Origin: Streptomyces sp. PsTaAH-137
GTDB taxonomy: Bacteria; Actinomycetota; Actinomycetes; Streptomycetales; Streptomycetaceae
Reading direction: 5' to 3'
DNA: 64,000 bases
NCBI RefSeq assembly: GCF_003259365.1
Contig: NZ_QLLY01000010.1
Span: forward strand, 62,001-126,000
The position numbers and the translations under genes are program-made. Under the pieces are notes generated by a model. That model saw only the letters and a list, made by a program, of their open reading frames with translations. It searched no databases and was not told the origin of the DNA. This document shows positions 1-7,807 of this stretch, in pieces. The stretch's first letter is position 1. Every line of letters starts with the position of its first letter.

Positions 1-1622
1 GTCTGGCAGCCGGTCAGCTCCCACAGCGGGTCGCCGCTGACGGCCTCGCGGGCCTGGGCGCCGCCGCCGCGGGTGCCGGTGACGACGGTGCCGTGGCCGG
101 CCTGGACGGAGTAGACCCAGGCGTCGGTCTGGAGCCGCCACAGGTCGGAGCCCTCGCGGGCGTCGAGGGCCCACAGGGTCGGGCCGTCGGAGGCGTGGAT
201 GATGCCGTCGGCGACGGTCAGCGACCAGGCGACGTCGCGGGTCTTGAAGCGGCGCCGTCCGGTGGCCGTGTCGAGGGCGTGCACCTCGAAGGAGGTGACG
301 TAGACGAGGTCGCCGGCGACCTTGGGGGTGCCCCACACGTCGTTCGACATGCGGAACCGCCACGGGCGCCAGCCGGCCGGGCCCTCCGCGGGGGCGGGGG
401 TGGGCGCGGGCACCACCGGATCGGGCGAACCGTTCACGGACGGCTTCCCGCGGGACCAGGACGCGGCGAGCCCGGACTCGGCGGGCGGCGCCTGCACGGC
501 GGCGGCGCGGGCGTCGGCGACCCGGGGGCCGGGGCCGATCGGCACCTGCGCCCCGGCGAGGTGGACCGGCCCGTCGGCGGCGCGGCCGGGCCCGGCGGGG
601 GCGGCGACCGGCGACGCGACGGGCGAGCCGCGCCAGCCGTCTGTGGAGACGGGTGACGGGGGCGGCTGCGGCGGCATCGCGGGCATCGGGCCCGGGCCGC
701 GGGACGCCTGCGGGCGCACCACGGTGCGGCTGCCGCGCCGGGACTCGATCATCGCGACGGACCGCTCGGGCAGCCACGCGGACGCGGTGCCGCTGTCGTC
801 GCTGCCGGAGCCGAAGAGGTGCGGGGCGAGCTGCGCCTGGAGGTCGGCCGGGGACGGGCGCAGGCCCGCCTCCATCTTCATGCAGGACTCGATCAGCGGA
901 CGCAGCTCGTCGGGGAGGCCCTCGATGTCGGGGCCCTCGCGCAGCAGCATGAAGACGGTCTCCACCGGGTTCGCCCCGTGGAACGGCGCGTGGCCGGTCG
1001 CGGCGAAGACGAGAGTGGAGCCGAGCGAGAACACGTCGCTCGCGCCGGTGACGCTGCGGGAGTCCTTCGCCTGCTCGGGCGACATGTAGGCGGGCGTGCC
1101 CACCGCCACGTTCGTCATCGTGAGGCGGGTGTTGGAGACGCCGGACGCGATGCCGAAGTCGATCACGCGCGGGCCGTCCTCGACGACGAGGACGTTCGAC
1201 GGCTTGAGGTCGCGGTGGACCAGGCCCGCGCCGTGGATGGACTGCAACGCCTCGGCGACACCGGCCGCCAGCCAGCGCACCGCCTGGGCGGGCAGCGGCC
1301 CGCAGTCGTTCACCATCTCTTCGAGGGAGGGCGCGGGCACGTACGCGGTGGCGAGCCACGGCACGGCCGCGCGGGGATCGGCGTCGACGACGGCCGCCGT
1401 GTAGAAGCCGGACACCGCCCGGGCCGCCTCGACCTCGCGCGTGAACCGGACCCGGAACAGCTGGTCCTCGGCGAGCTCCGTGCGCACCGTCTTGATCGCC
1501 ACGCGCCGGCCCGAGGCCGAGCGTGCCAGATAGACCAGACCCATGCCGCCCGCGCCGAGCCGTCCCAGGACCTCGAACGGACCGATCCGCCTCGGATCGT
1601 GCTGCGTCAGCTGATCCACCAC
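1..1622 (-). CDS. Ser/Thr protein kinase with C-terminal PQQ-like propeller (3' end cut by window)
   Basis: This is a Hanks-type protein kinase that transfers phosphate to Ser/Thr residues. Reading leftwards from a GTG at 1622 (a second GTG follows at 1619) the protein shows a glycine-rich loop (GRLGAGGMGLVYLAR), the VAIK lysine, the catalytic HRDLKPSN loop, DFGIA, and the activation-segment motif GTPAYMSPEQ. A Pro/Ala-rich linker follows, then repeats of the beta-propeller (PQQ-binding-like) type such as VWGTPKVAGDLVYVTS and LWALDAREG. About 540 residues are visible and the frame is still open at base 1, so the C-terminus is missing. No transmembrane segment is obvious in the visible part. 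A GGGGAGGTGG ribosome site lies just upstream of the start. The substrate is unknown. The family assignment is firm; a role in envelope or nutrient sensing would be inference. Confidence 0.93.
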   Translation of the reverse strand, partial: MVDQLTQHDPRRIGPFEVLGRLGAGGMGLVYLARSASGRRVAIKTVRTELAEDQLFRVRFTREVEAARAVSGFYTAAVVDADPRAAVPWLATAYVPAPSLEEMVNDCGPLPAQAVRWLAAGVAEALQSIHGAGLVHRDLKPSNVLVVEDGPRVIDFGIASGVSNTRLTMTNVAVGTPAYMSPEQAKDSRSVTGASDVFSLGSTLVFAATGHAPFHGANPVETVFMLLREGPDIEGLPDELRPLIESCMKMEAGLRPSPADLQAQLAPHLFGSGSDDSGTASAWLPERSVAMIESRRGSRTVVRPQASRGPGPMPAMPPQPPPSPVSTDGWRGSPVASPVAAPAGPGRAADGPVHLAGAQVPIGPGPRVADARAAAVQAPPAESGLAASWSRGKPSVNGSPDPVVPAPTPAPAEGPAGWRPWRFRMSNDVWGTPKVAGDLVYVTSFEVHALDTATGRRRFKTRDVAWSLTVADGIIHASDGPTLWALDAREGSDLWRLQTDAWVYSVQAGHGTVVTGTRGGGAQAREAVSGDPLWELTGCQ

Positions 1623-1762
1623 TCGCCTGCCACCTCCCCGTACGGGGCCACCGCACTCACGGCCCCCGACAGCGTCTCACCACCGAAGCGCTACGGCGGC
1701 ACGCACCCCGATTCTTCCTGTCCGGGGCCCCGGTTGCGAACCCGGGGGCACATCGGGGTGTC

Positions 1763-2614
1763 TCACACCTCCCGCAGGGCGAAGAGGGCGCCCTGGTCGT
1801 CGGCGAGCACGGTCACCCTGCCGGACCCGGTCGGGTGCGCCGGAACCCGTATCTCGCCGCCGAGCCGGAGGGCGTCCGCGGTGGTGGCCTCCAGCTCCGC
1901 GGTGCCGAAGTGCACGAGAAAACGCCCGGTCAGCGGCGTGCCGGGGGAGGCGCGGCGGCCGGCGACCGCGGTGGTCGGGGACGGGACGGTCCCGGCGGGC
2001 GCCCAGAGCCGCAGCCCGTCGCGGGTACCCCCGACGACCCCGTCACGGGCCGCGTCCCCGGCTGCGTCCTCGGCTGGGTTCTCGGCTGCGTCCCCGGCTG
2101 CGTCCTCGGCCGCGTCCTCCGCCGCGTACGAGAAGACGGTCTCGTAGAAGGCGTCGGCGCGTGCGGTGTCCCGGACCACCAGCTCCGTCCAGCAGTAGGC
2201 GCCGGGCTCCCCCGCCACCTCGAAGCCGAGGTCGCTGCCCGCCTGCCACAGTCCGAAGATCCCGCCGTCACGGTCGGTGACGAGCGCCATGGTGGCGGCC
2301 GTGCCCAGGGAGAGCGGGCCGGTGATCACCCGGCCGCCGGAGCGGGTGACCCGGGCGGCGGTGGCGTAGGCGTCCCGGACGGCGAAATGCACGGTCCAGG
2401 CCGGTCCCGCGCCGCCGAACAGGGGGGCGAGGGCGGCGACGGCCCGGTCCGCGCTGTACGCCGCCGTGTAGTAGCCCCGCTCGGCCCCGGCGCCCTCGTC
2501 GAAGGTCCAGCCGAAGAGATCGCCGTAGAAGCGCTTGCCCGTCTCGACGTCCGGCAGCTGGACGTCGGCCCAGCACGGGGCGCCTTCCGGGAACGCGCTG
2601 CGTACGGGGGCCAT
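1763..2614 (-). CDS. VOC (glyoxalase/bleomycin-resistance) family protein with Ala/Asp/Glu insert
   Basis: A two-module vicinal-oxygen-chelate protein of 283 residues. The first module starts with GAPCWADVQLPDVETGKRFY and the second with GAYCWTELVVRDTARADAFY, the usual beta-alpha-beta-beta-beta pattern of this superfamily. Members bind metal or small ligands and act as lyases, dioxygenases or resistance proteins; the substrate here is unknown. Between the modules, around residues 165-195, lies a low-complexity run made of repeated AEDAA/AGDAA units. It corresponds to near-repeated DNA around 2045-2135 and is unusual for the family. The gene is divergent from the TetR gene at 2788, and the region between them carries two palindromes. 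The substrate and any regulation by the neighbour are inference. Confidence 0.88.
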   Translation of the reverse strand: MAPVRSAFPEGAPCWADVQLPDVETGKRFYGDLFGWTFDEGAGAERGYYTAAYSADRAVAALAPLFGGAGPAWTVHFAVRDAYATAARVTRSGGRVITGPLSLGTAATMALVTDRDGGIFGLWQAGSDLGFEVAGEPGAYCWTELVVRDTARADAFYETVFSYAAEDAAEDAAGDAAENPAEDAAGDAARDGVVGGTRDGLRLWAPAGTVPSPTTAVAGRRASPGTPLTGRFLVHFGTAELEATTADALRLGGEIRVPAHPTGSGRVTVLADDQGALFALREV

Positions 2615-2654
2615 GGCGGCACGCTAGCCACGCAGGTCAGGGCCCCACTGTTCA

Positions 2655-2668
2655 CATTCGTACGAATG
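2655..2668. promoter_or_regulatory. 14-bp perfect palindrome between VOC and TetR genes
   Basis: CATTCGTACGAATG is a perfect inverted repeat 41 bp upstream of the VOC start and about 120 bp upstream of the TetR start. It is a plausible operator for a dimeric regulator. Which protein binds it cannot be told from sequence. Confidence 0.45.
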
Positions 2669-2699
2669 GCCAGATCCGGTCGTCGCTCGTACCGGTTTC

Positions 2700-2714
2700 G
2701 ACCGGTGACCGGTC
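2700..2714. promoter_or_regulatory. 15-bp palindrome upstream of TetR gene
   Basis: GACCGGT-G-ACCGGTC is a perfect inverted repeat about a central G, preceded by another ACCGGT copy at 2691. It is a candidate autoregulatory operator for the TetR gene at 2788. It differs from the CTGACG-N3-CGTCAG sites found elsewhere in the window. Confidence 0.45.
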
Positions 2715-2787
2715 CCGTTTCATGGGCTCCAACCCCATTTGCAGTCGGCCAGATCGCGCTCCGATCACCCCTCGGTAAGCTGACGGC

Positions 2788-3435
2788 ATGACAGGACAAG
2801 TACGTACCGTCGACGGTCGTGTGGCCGGACGGCGTGGTCAGGCGACACGTCAGAAGCTGCTCGACTGCCTCGGCGAGATGCTCAGCTCCTCGCCCTACCG
2901 GGACGTCAAAGTCATTGATGTCGCGCGAAAGGCGGGCACTTCGCCCGCGACCTTCTACCAGTACTTCCCGGACGTCGAGGGCGCCGTCCTGGAGATCGCC
3001 GAGCAAATGGCGGCCGAAGGGGCCGAGTTGACCGGTCTCGTGGCCGACCGCTCCTGGGTCGGCAAGGCCGGCTGGGCGACCGCGCAGGAACTCGTGGACG
3101 GGTTCCTGGAGTTCTGGCGCAAGAATGACGCGATTCTGCGCGTCGTCGACCTCGGTGCGGCCGAGGGCGACAAGCGGTTCTACAAGCTCCGCATGAAGAT
3201 CCTGAACTCGGTGAACAACTCCCTTGCCGACGCGGTGAAGGACCTTCAGGACAAGGGCAAGGTCGACAAGGACGTGAGCCCCGCCGCGGTGGCGGGTTCA
3301 CTGGTCGCGATGCTCGCGGCGGTCGCCTCGCACCAGAAGGGCTTCCAGACCTGGGGCGTCAAGCAGGCCGAACTGAAGCCGAACCTGGCGCTGTTGGTCC
3401 ACTTGGGCGTGACCGGAAAGAAGCCGACGAAGTAA
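2788..3435 (+). CDS. TetR-family transcriptional regulator
   Basis: A 215-residue TetR-type repressor. The N-terminal helix-turn-helix spans roughly residues 14-62 (RGQATRQKLLDCLGEML, then DVARKAGTSPATFYQYF); the rest is the helical ligand-binding/dimerisation domain. Length is normal for the family. It is the only TetR gene in the left 33 kb, where at least nine CTGACG-N3-CGTCAG palindromes sit before acyl-CoA metabolism genes, and its convergent neighbours are an F420-type reductase and an acyl-CoA dehydrogenase. That makes it the leading candidate regulator of those genes. However, its own promoter has a different palindrome, so the link is inference. The family assignment is firm; the target set is not. 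Confidence 0.93.
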   Translation: MTGQVRTVDGRVAGRRGQATRQKLLDCLGEMLSSSPYRDVKVIDVARKAGTSPATFYQYFPDVEGAVLEIAEQMAAEGAELTGLVADRSWVGKAGWATAQELVDGFLEFWRKNDAILRVVDLGAAEGDKRFYKLRMKILNSVNNSLADAVKDLQDKGKVDKDVSPAAVAGSLVAMLAAVASHQKGFQTWGVKQAELKPNLALLVHLGVTGKKPTK

Positions 3436-3462
3436 CGGCACTTCTTTCCCCGGTCCTGTCGG

Positions 3463-3501
3463 ACGGCGGCGGTTCGCGTGATCAGCGTGAGCCGCCGCCG
3501 T
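3463..3501. terminator. Bidirectional hairpin terminator
   Basis: Arms at 3463-3478 and 3486-3501 pair over 16 positions (core ACGGCGGCGG with CCGCCGCCGT, plus G-U pairs) around a 7-nt loop. The hairpin sits between the convergent TetR gene and the nitroreductase-family gene. There is no clear U-tract, as is usual in Streptomyces. Confidence 0.6.
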
Positions 3502-3535
3502 TGCCGTTGGAGCCGGTCTCCCGTACTCGCCCGCG

Positions 3536-4018
3536 TCAGGGCGTGCGCCGCTCCAGCCGGAACAGCCTGATCTCCCGGTCGATCCGGGCCTGATACGCGG
3601 CATAGGGCGGCCAGAATCTCAGCGCCGCCGCCCAAGCCTCCTTCCGTTCGGCCGAGTTGAGCAGCCGGGCGGTGACCGGAATGTCCTTCCCGCGCCAATT
3701 GATCTCCGCGTCGGGGTGGGCCAGCAGATTCGCGGTCCACGCCGGATGTCCGGGCCGGCCGAAGTTCGACCCGATCAGCAGCCAGGTCCCCGCGCTCTCC
3801 TCGGGCATGCAGGCGAGCGGTGTACGCCGTTCGAGGCCGCTGCGGGCGCCGCGGGCGGTGAGGATGACACCGGGCAGCATCTGCGCGCTGAGCAGCACTT
3901 TTCCCCTGGTCAGCCGGTGGACGGTGCGGTCCATCGCCGGAATGACGTGCGGGGCGAGCCGGGCGAACGTCCTGGTCGACGACACCTTCTGCACGAGCCG
4001 GAGCCCCGGCGCCGCCAT
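3536..4018 (-). CDS. Nitroreductase/deazaflavin (F420)-dependent oxidoreductase family protein
   Basis: A 160-residue protein of the nitroreductase/quinone-reductase (DUF385, Ddn-like) family. Family members bind F420H2 or flavin in a split-barrel fold and reduce quinones or enones. Supporting stretches are GVILTARGARSGLERRTPLACM and WLLIGSNFGRPGHPAWTANL, the conserved core that includes the GRPxHPxWxxNL motif. Its ATG overlaps the TGA of the upstream acyl-CoA dehydrogenase by one base (TGATG), so the two are co-translated and belong to one operon starting at 5229. A role in reducing an unsaturated intermediate of the same catabolic route is inference. The family is clear; the cofactor is not provable here. 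Confidence 0.88.
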   Translation of the reverse strand: MAAPGLRLVQKVSSTRTFARLAPHVIPAMDRTVHRLTRGKVLLSAQMLPGVILTARGARSGLERRTPLACMPEESAGTWLLIGSNFGRPGHPAWTANLLAHPDAEINWRGKDIPVTARLLNSAERKEAWAAALRFWPPYAAYQARIDREIRLFRLERRTP

Positions 4019-5229
4019 CAGGCGCTCACCGCGGCGGCCGGGCCGAACAGCCCGGCGGTCTGCGCGGCGCGGGCCCGCAGCAGGTGCACGGGCCCGAAGA
4101 GCAGCTCGTCGCCCGCGGCCCGCTTCAGGTACAGATGGGCGTCGTGCTCCCAGGTGAAGCCGATGCCGCCGTGCAGCTGGACGGCCTCGGCGGCGGCGGT
4201 GCGCAGCGCCTCCAGTGCCTGGGCGAGCGCGAGCCCGCCGGCCCGCTCACCGCCCGTGCCCCCGGTGTCCCCGGTGTCCCCGGCCGCCCAGGCCGCGTAG
4301 TACGCGGCGGAGCGCGCGGCCTGCACGGTCACGTACACATCGGCGAGCCGGTGCTTGACCGCCTGGAACGAGCCGATGGGCCGCCCGAACTGCTCGCGCT
4401 CCTTGACGTACTGGACGGTCCGCTCCAGGGCCCGGTCGGCGGCGCCGACCGCGTCGGCGGCGAGCAGGGTGGCGGCGGTGTCCCCGACGGCGGCGAGCGC
4501 GCCGGGCACGTCACCGCCCTCCTCCCCCAGCAACTCGGCCGGCACATCGCGCAGTTCGAGGCGGGCCTGTGGCCGGGTCTCGTCGAGCGAGGTCTGCCGG
4601 GTGCGGACGAGTCCGGCTGCGTCCTCCCGTACGAGGAACAGCAGGGTCCGGGAGCGGGCGAAGCCGCCGGTGTGCGCGGCGACGAGGAGGAGGCCCGCGC
4701 TGTGCCCGTCGAGGACCTGCTCGGCCTGCCCGTACAGGTGCCAGGCGCCGTCCGCCCGGCGGGCCTGGACGCCGCCCGCGCGCCCGCCGCCCGCCCAGTC
4801 GCCGGTGTTCTCCGCGACCAGGCCGAGGGCCGTGGCCAGGCCGGTGCCGGGGACGGCGAGGGCGGCGGCGAGGCGGCCGGCCGCGATCTGCGCGAGCAGC
4901 GCTTCCCGCTGGGCGTCGGTGCCGAGCGCGGCGATCAGCGGGGCGGCGAGTCCGCAGGTCGCGAAGAGCGGGGAGGGCGCCAGGGCCCGCCCCAACTCCT
5001 CCTGTGCGAGCGCGAGTTCCGTGACGGTGGCGCCGACCCCGCCGTACCGCTCGGGCAGCGCCAGGCCGGGCAGTCCGAGCTCGGCGCCGAGCGCGCCCCA
5101 CAGGGCGAGGTCGTGGCCTGCCGGGGTGCGGGTGGCGGCTTTGACGTCGTCCGGGGTGCAGCGTTTCGTGGTGAGTTCGCGCAGGGTACGGCGGATCTCC
5201 TGCTGTTCCTCGGTGAACGTGGCGTCCAT
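4018..5229 (-). CDS. Acyl-CoA dehydrogenase
   Basis: A 403-residue FAD-dependent acyl-CoA dehydrogenase that introduces an alpha-beta double bond into an acyl-CoA thioester. The N-terminal domain starts FTEEQQEIRRTLRELTTKR. The C-terminal domain has VKEREQFGRPIGSFQAVKHRLADVY and a late LHGGIGFTWEHDAHLYLKR, the pattern of actinobacterial FadE proteins acting on bulky or steroid-like acyl-CoAs. The start at 5229 is chosen because AAAGGGG lies just upstream; an in-frame ATG at 5256 lacks a ribosome site. It is divergent from the thiolase at 5346, with a CTGA..TCAG palindrome between them, and is followed directly by the F420-type reductase. The precise substrate is unknown. Confidence 0.93.
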   Translation of the reverse strand: MDATFTEEQQEIRRTLRELTTKRCTPDDVKAATRTPAGHDLALWGALGAELGLPGLALPERYGGVGATVTELALAQEELGRALAPSPLFATCGLAAPLIAALGTDAQREALLAQIAAGRLAAALAVPGTGLATALGLVAENTGDWAGGGRAGGVQARRADGAWHLYGQAEQVLDGHSAGLLLVAAHTGGFARSRTLLFLVREDAAGLVRTRQTSLDETRPQARLELRDVPAELLGEEGGDVPGALAAVGDTAATLLAADAVGAADRALERTVQYVKEREQFGRPIGSFQAVKHRLADVYVTVQAARSAAYYAAWAAGDTGDTGGTGGERAGGLALAQALEALRTAAAEAVQLHGGIGFTWEHDAHLYLKRAAGDELLFGPVHLLRARAAQTAGLFGPAAAVSA

Positions 5230-5324
5230 GCGGGCCCCTTTCTGACGGGGCGTCATGTTAGAGCGCGGGGCCGCGCATGCCCAGAGATTTCCGCCTCCCG
5301 ATTCCCTCTGCCCACCTCCCAGTT

Positions 5325-5343
5325 ATCTGATGTACCGTCAGAT
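5325..5343. promoter_or_regulatory. CTGACG-N3-CGTCAG-type operator (site 1)
   Basis: ATCTGA-tgtaccg-TCAGAT is an inverted repeat ending two bases before the ATG of the thiolase at 5346 and about 95 bp upstream of the divergent acyl-CoA dehydrogenase. It is a member of the recurrent palindrome family described under findings. Its position means a bound regulator would cover the promoter or start of the thiolase. Confidence 0.7.
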
Positions 5344-5345
5344 TC

Positions 5346-6515
5346 ATGACGGGCTCCCAGAACAAGGTCGCCATCACGGGCATCGCGCTCTCCGACTGCG
5401 GCCGGGTCGACGAGGCCACCCCCTACGCCCTGCACGCCCAGGCCGCCCGCCGCGCCCTGGCCGACGCGGGGCTCACCCCCGACGTCATCGACGGAGTCGC
5501 GAGCGCCGGGCTCGGCACGCTCGCACCGGTCGAGGTCGCCGAGTACCTGGGGCTCAAACCCCGCTGGGTGGACTCCACTTCGGTCGGCGGCTCCACCTGG
5601 GAGGTGATGGCGGCGCACGCGGCGGACGCCATCACCGCCGGGCACGCGCGCGCCGTCCTCCTGGTCTACGGCTCGACGGCCCGCGCCGACATCAAGGCCA
5701 GGCGGCGCACCTCGAACCTGTCCTTCGGCGCCCGCGGCCCGCTCCAGTTCGAGGTTCCGTACGGGCACACGCTCATCGCCAAGTACGCGATGGCGGCCCG
5801 CCGCCACATGCACGAGTACGGCACCACCCTGGACCAGCTCGCCCAGGTCGCGGTCCAGGCCCGGCAGAACGCGGCGGCGAACCCGGACGCGATGTTCCGC
5901 GACCCGATCACGGTCGACGAGGTGCTGGCCGGGCCGATGATCGCCGACCCGTTCACCAAGCTGCACTGCTGCATCCGCTCCGACGGCGGCGCGGCCGTGC
6001 TGATGGTCGCCGCGGACCTGGTGCCGGACTGCGCGACGGCCCCCGTCTGGATTCTCGGCACGGGCGAACACGTCTCGCACACCACGATGTCGGAGTGGGA
6101 CGACTTCACGGTCTCCCCGGCGGCGGTGAGCGGCCGTCTCGCCTTCGAGCGGGCGGGGGTGTCACCGGCCGAGATCGACATCGCGGAGATCTACGACGCC
6201 TTCACGTACATGACGCTGGTGACCCTCGAAGACCTCGGTTTCTGCGCCAAGGGCGAGGGCGGCGCCTTCGTCGAGAAGGGGCGGCTGCTGCGCGACGGCG
6301 AGCTGCCGACGAACACGGACGGCGGCGGCCTGTCCGCCCAGCACCCCGGGATGCGCGGACTGTTCCTGCTGGTGGAGGCGGTGCGGCAGCTGCGCGGCGA
6401 GGCGGGCGGCCACCAGGTGCGCAGGCCCGACGGCTCACTGCCCGCCCTCGCCGTGGCCTCCGGAACGGGCGGCTGGTTCTGCTCGTCCGGAACGGTGGTG
6501 CTGGGCCGGGAGTGA
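5346..6515 (+). CDS. Lipid-transfer protein / thiolase-fold enzyme (Ltp-like)
   Basis: A 389-residue thiolase-superfamily protein of the lipid-transfer (SCP-x/Ltp) type. It begins NKVAITGIALSDCGRVDE. At the usual nucleophile position it reads SVGGSTWEVM, with no cysteine; later motifs are IAEIYDAFTYMTL and TNTDGGGLSAQHPGM. Loss of the active-site Cys is known in Ltp2-type enzymes, which work as retro-aldolases on steroid side-chain CoA thioesters together with a DUF35 OB-fold partner; such a partner is encoded at 9761. No Shine-Dalgarno lies before the ATG and a palindromic operator abuts it, so translation may be leaderless. Family firm; aldolase versus thiolase activity is inference. Confidence 0.88.
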   Translation: MTGSQNKVAITGIALSDCGRVDEATPYALHAQAARRALADAGLTPDVIDGVASAGLGTLAPVEVAEYLGLKPRWVDSTSVGGSTWEVMAAHAADAITAGHARAVLLVYGSTARADIKARRRTSNLSFGARGPLQFEVPYGHTLIAKYAMAARRHMHEYGTTLDQLAQVAVQARQNAAANPDAMFRDPITVDEVLAGPMIADPFTKLHCCIRSDGGAAVLMVAADLVPDCATAPVWILGTGEHVSHTTMSEWDDFTVSPAAVSGRLAFERAGVSPAEIDIAEIYDAFTYMTLVTLEDLGFCAKGEGGAFVEKGRLLRDGELPTNTDGGGLSAQHPGMRGLFLLVEAVRQLRGEAGGHQVRRPDGSLPALAVASGTGGWFCSSGTVVLGRE

Positions 6516-6632
6516 GGGCCGGCGCACTCACCGATGAGTTTCTTTGTCGGCGGCGGTCATCATGGGCGTAGGAGCTGAGGATGCCGAGGCCCGCCAGACG
6601 GCGCGACCGGCCGAGAAACCAGGAGAAGCCCC

Positions 6633-7211
6633 ATGCGTACGCTCATCAGCACCGCCTTCGTCTCCCTCGACGGCGTGATGGAGGCCCCCGGCGGAGAGAG
6701 CGGCTACCGCAACGCCGGCTGGACGTTCAAGGGCATCGACTTCGTGCCCGAGGCCTTCGAGATCAAGGGCCGCGAGCAGAAGGAGGCGTCGGCGATGCTG
6801 CTCGGCCGGGCCAGCTACGAGGCGTTCAGCCCGGTGTGGCCCGCCATGGAGGAGTTCGGCGACTACAAGAACCTCCCCAAGTACGTCGTCTCGACCACCC
6901 TCACCGACGACGCGCTGGTCTCCGGCTGGGGCCCGACCACGATCCTGCGGTCGCTCGACGACGTGGCCGCGCTGAAGGAGACCGAGGGCGGCCCGATCAT
7001 CGTCCACGGCAGCATCGCCCTGAACCACGCCCTCTCCGACGCGGGCCTGATCGACCGCTACCACCTCCTGGTCTTCCCCGTCCTCCTCGGCGCGGGCAAG
7101 CGCCTGTTCAGCACCGCGGACCAGGACACCCGGAAGCTGAAGCTGGTGGAGCAGGCGGCTTATGCGAACGGGGTACAGATGCAGGTGTTCGATGTGGTGG
7201 GGGGCGCGTGA
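6633..7211 (+). CDS. Dihydrofolate reductase-family (RibD C-terminal domain) protein
   Basis: A 192-residue protein of the RibD-C/DHFR-like superfamily, starting RTLISTAFVSLDGVMEAPGG and carrying MLLGRASYEAFSPVWP and IIVHGSIALNHALSDAGLIDRYHLLVFPVLLG. These are the conserved features of the stand-alone NADPH-binding reductases annotated as dihydrofolate reductase family proteins. GGAGAAG sits at a good distance before the ATG. The physiological substrate of these proteins is generally unknown; true folate or riboflavin synthesis is unlikely given the context. It follows the thiolase at a 117-nt gap and may be independently transcribed. Confidence 0.9.
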   Translation: MRTLISTAFVSLDGVMEAPGGESGYRNAGWTFKGIDFVPEAFEIKGREQKEASAMLLGRASYEAFSPVWPAMEEFGDYKNLPKYVVSTTLTDDALVSGWGPTTILRSLDDVAALKETEGGPIIVHGSIALNHALSDAGLIDRYHLLVFPVLLGAGKRLFSTADQDTRKLKLVEQAAYANGVQMQVFDVVGGA

Positions 7212-7251
7212 CGCTCCGCGAGCGGCCGGTCCTGTCTGTCGCGCCGCCCGG

Positions 7252-7674
7252 TCAGCGGCGGCGGGACCTGGCCCGCTCGGCCTGACGGCGCAGGGCTTCC
7301 ACGCGGGCCGTGTGCCGGCGCGGCGCGGCGAGCGGCCGGTTGGGGGCCACCGAGAAGGGGGCCGGGCGGGCTCCGGCGGCGTTCTCCTGACTGGCCGTGC
7401 GGGCCAGCCCCACTGACAGGAGGGTCACGACCAGCAGCAGAACCATGTCGACCCACACGACCCAGTTCCAGCCGTCCTTGCGGCTCGCCTCGTAGGGCAC
7501 GGCGACGTCCACGAGGAGGAGGTAGACGAGGGCGAAGAACCGGACGCGCCTCTTCTTCGACGCCGCGTCCGCGAGGAGACAGACACCCACGACGAGAAGG
7601 AAGGGAATGTTCGCGTACCACTCCATCTGTGGCGCCAGCAGAACGAATATGAAGGTCGCGACAGCCGTGATCAC
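7252..7674 (-). CDS. Small integral membrane protein, unknown function
   Basis: A 140-residue protein read from a GTG at 7674 with GGGGGT upstream. It begins VITAVATFIFVLLAPQMEW and contains about four hydrophobic segments (VITAVATFIFVLLA; IPFLLVVGVCLLA; FFALVYLLLVDVAV; WVDMVLLLVVTLLSVGL), followed by a basic, Arg-rich cytoplasmic tail (about residues 110-140). I do not recognise a family. The frame stays open upstream of the chosen start, but that part reads as non-coding shadow of the divergent oxidase gene. It is convergent with the DHFR-like gene, 40 bp away. Confidence 0.7.
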   Translation of the reverse strand: MITAVATFIFVLLAPQMEWYANIPFLLVVGVCLLADAASKKRRVRFFALVYLLLVDVAVPYEASRKDGWNWVVWVDMVLLLVVTLLSVGLARTASQENAAGARPAPFSVAPNRPLAAPRRHTARVEALRRQAERARSRRR

Positions 7675-7807
7675 TTGATACCCCCGTATCTCGGTCGACG
7701 GAACCGTAACACCGGCCGCCGACGGCCAAGTAGGCCTGAACGAAGGAAGATCGTCCGGCCCTGTGGCGAGCCCGACCCGTGACGGGCCTCCGAGGGACAA
7801 TCGCCCC

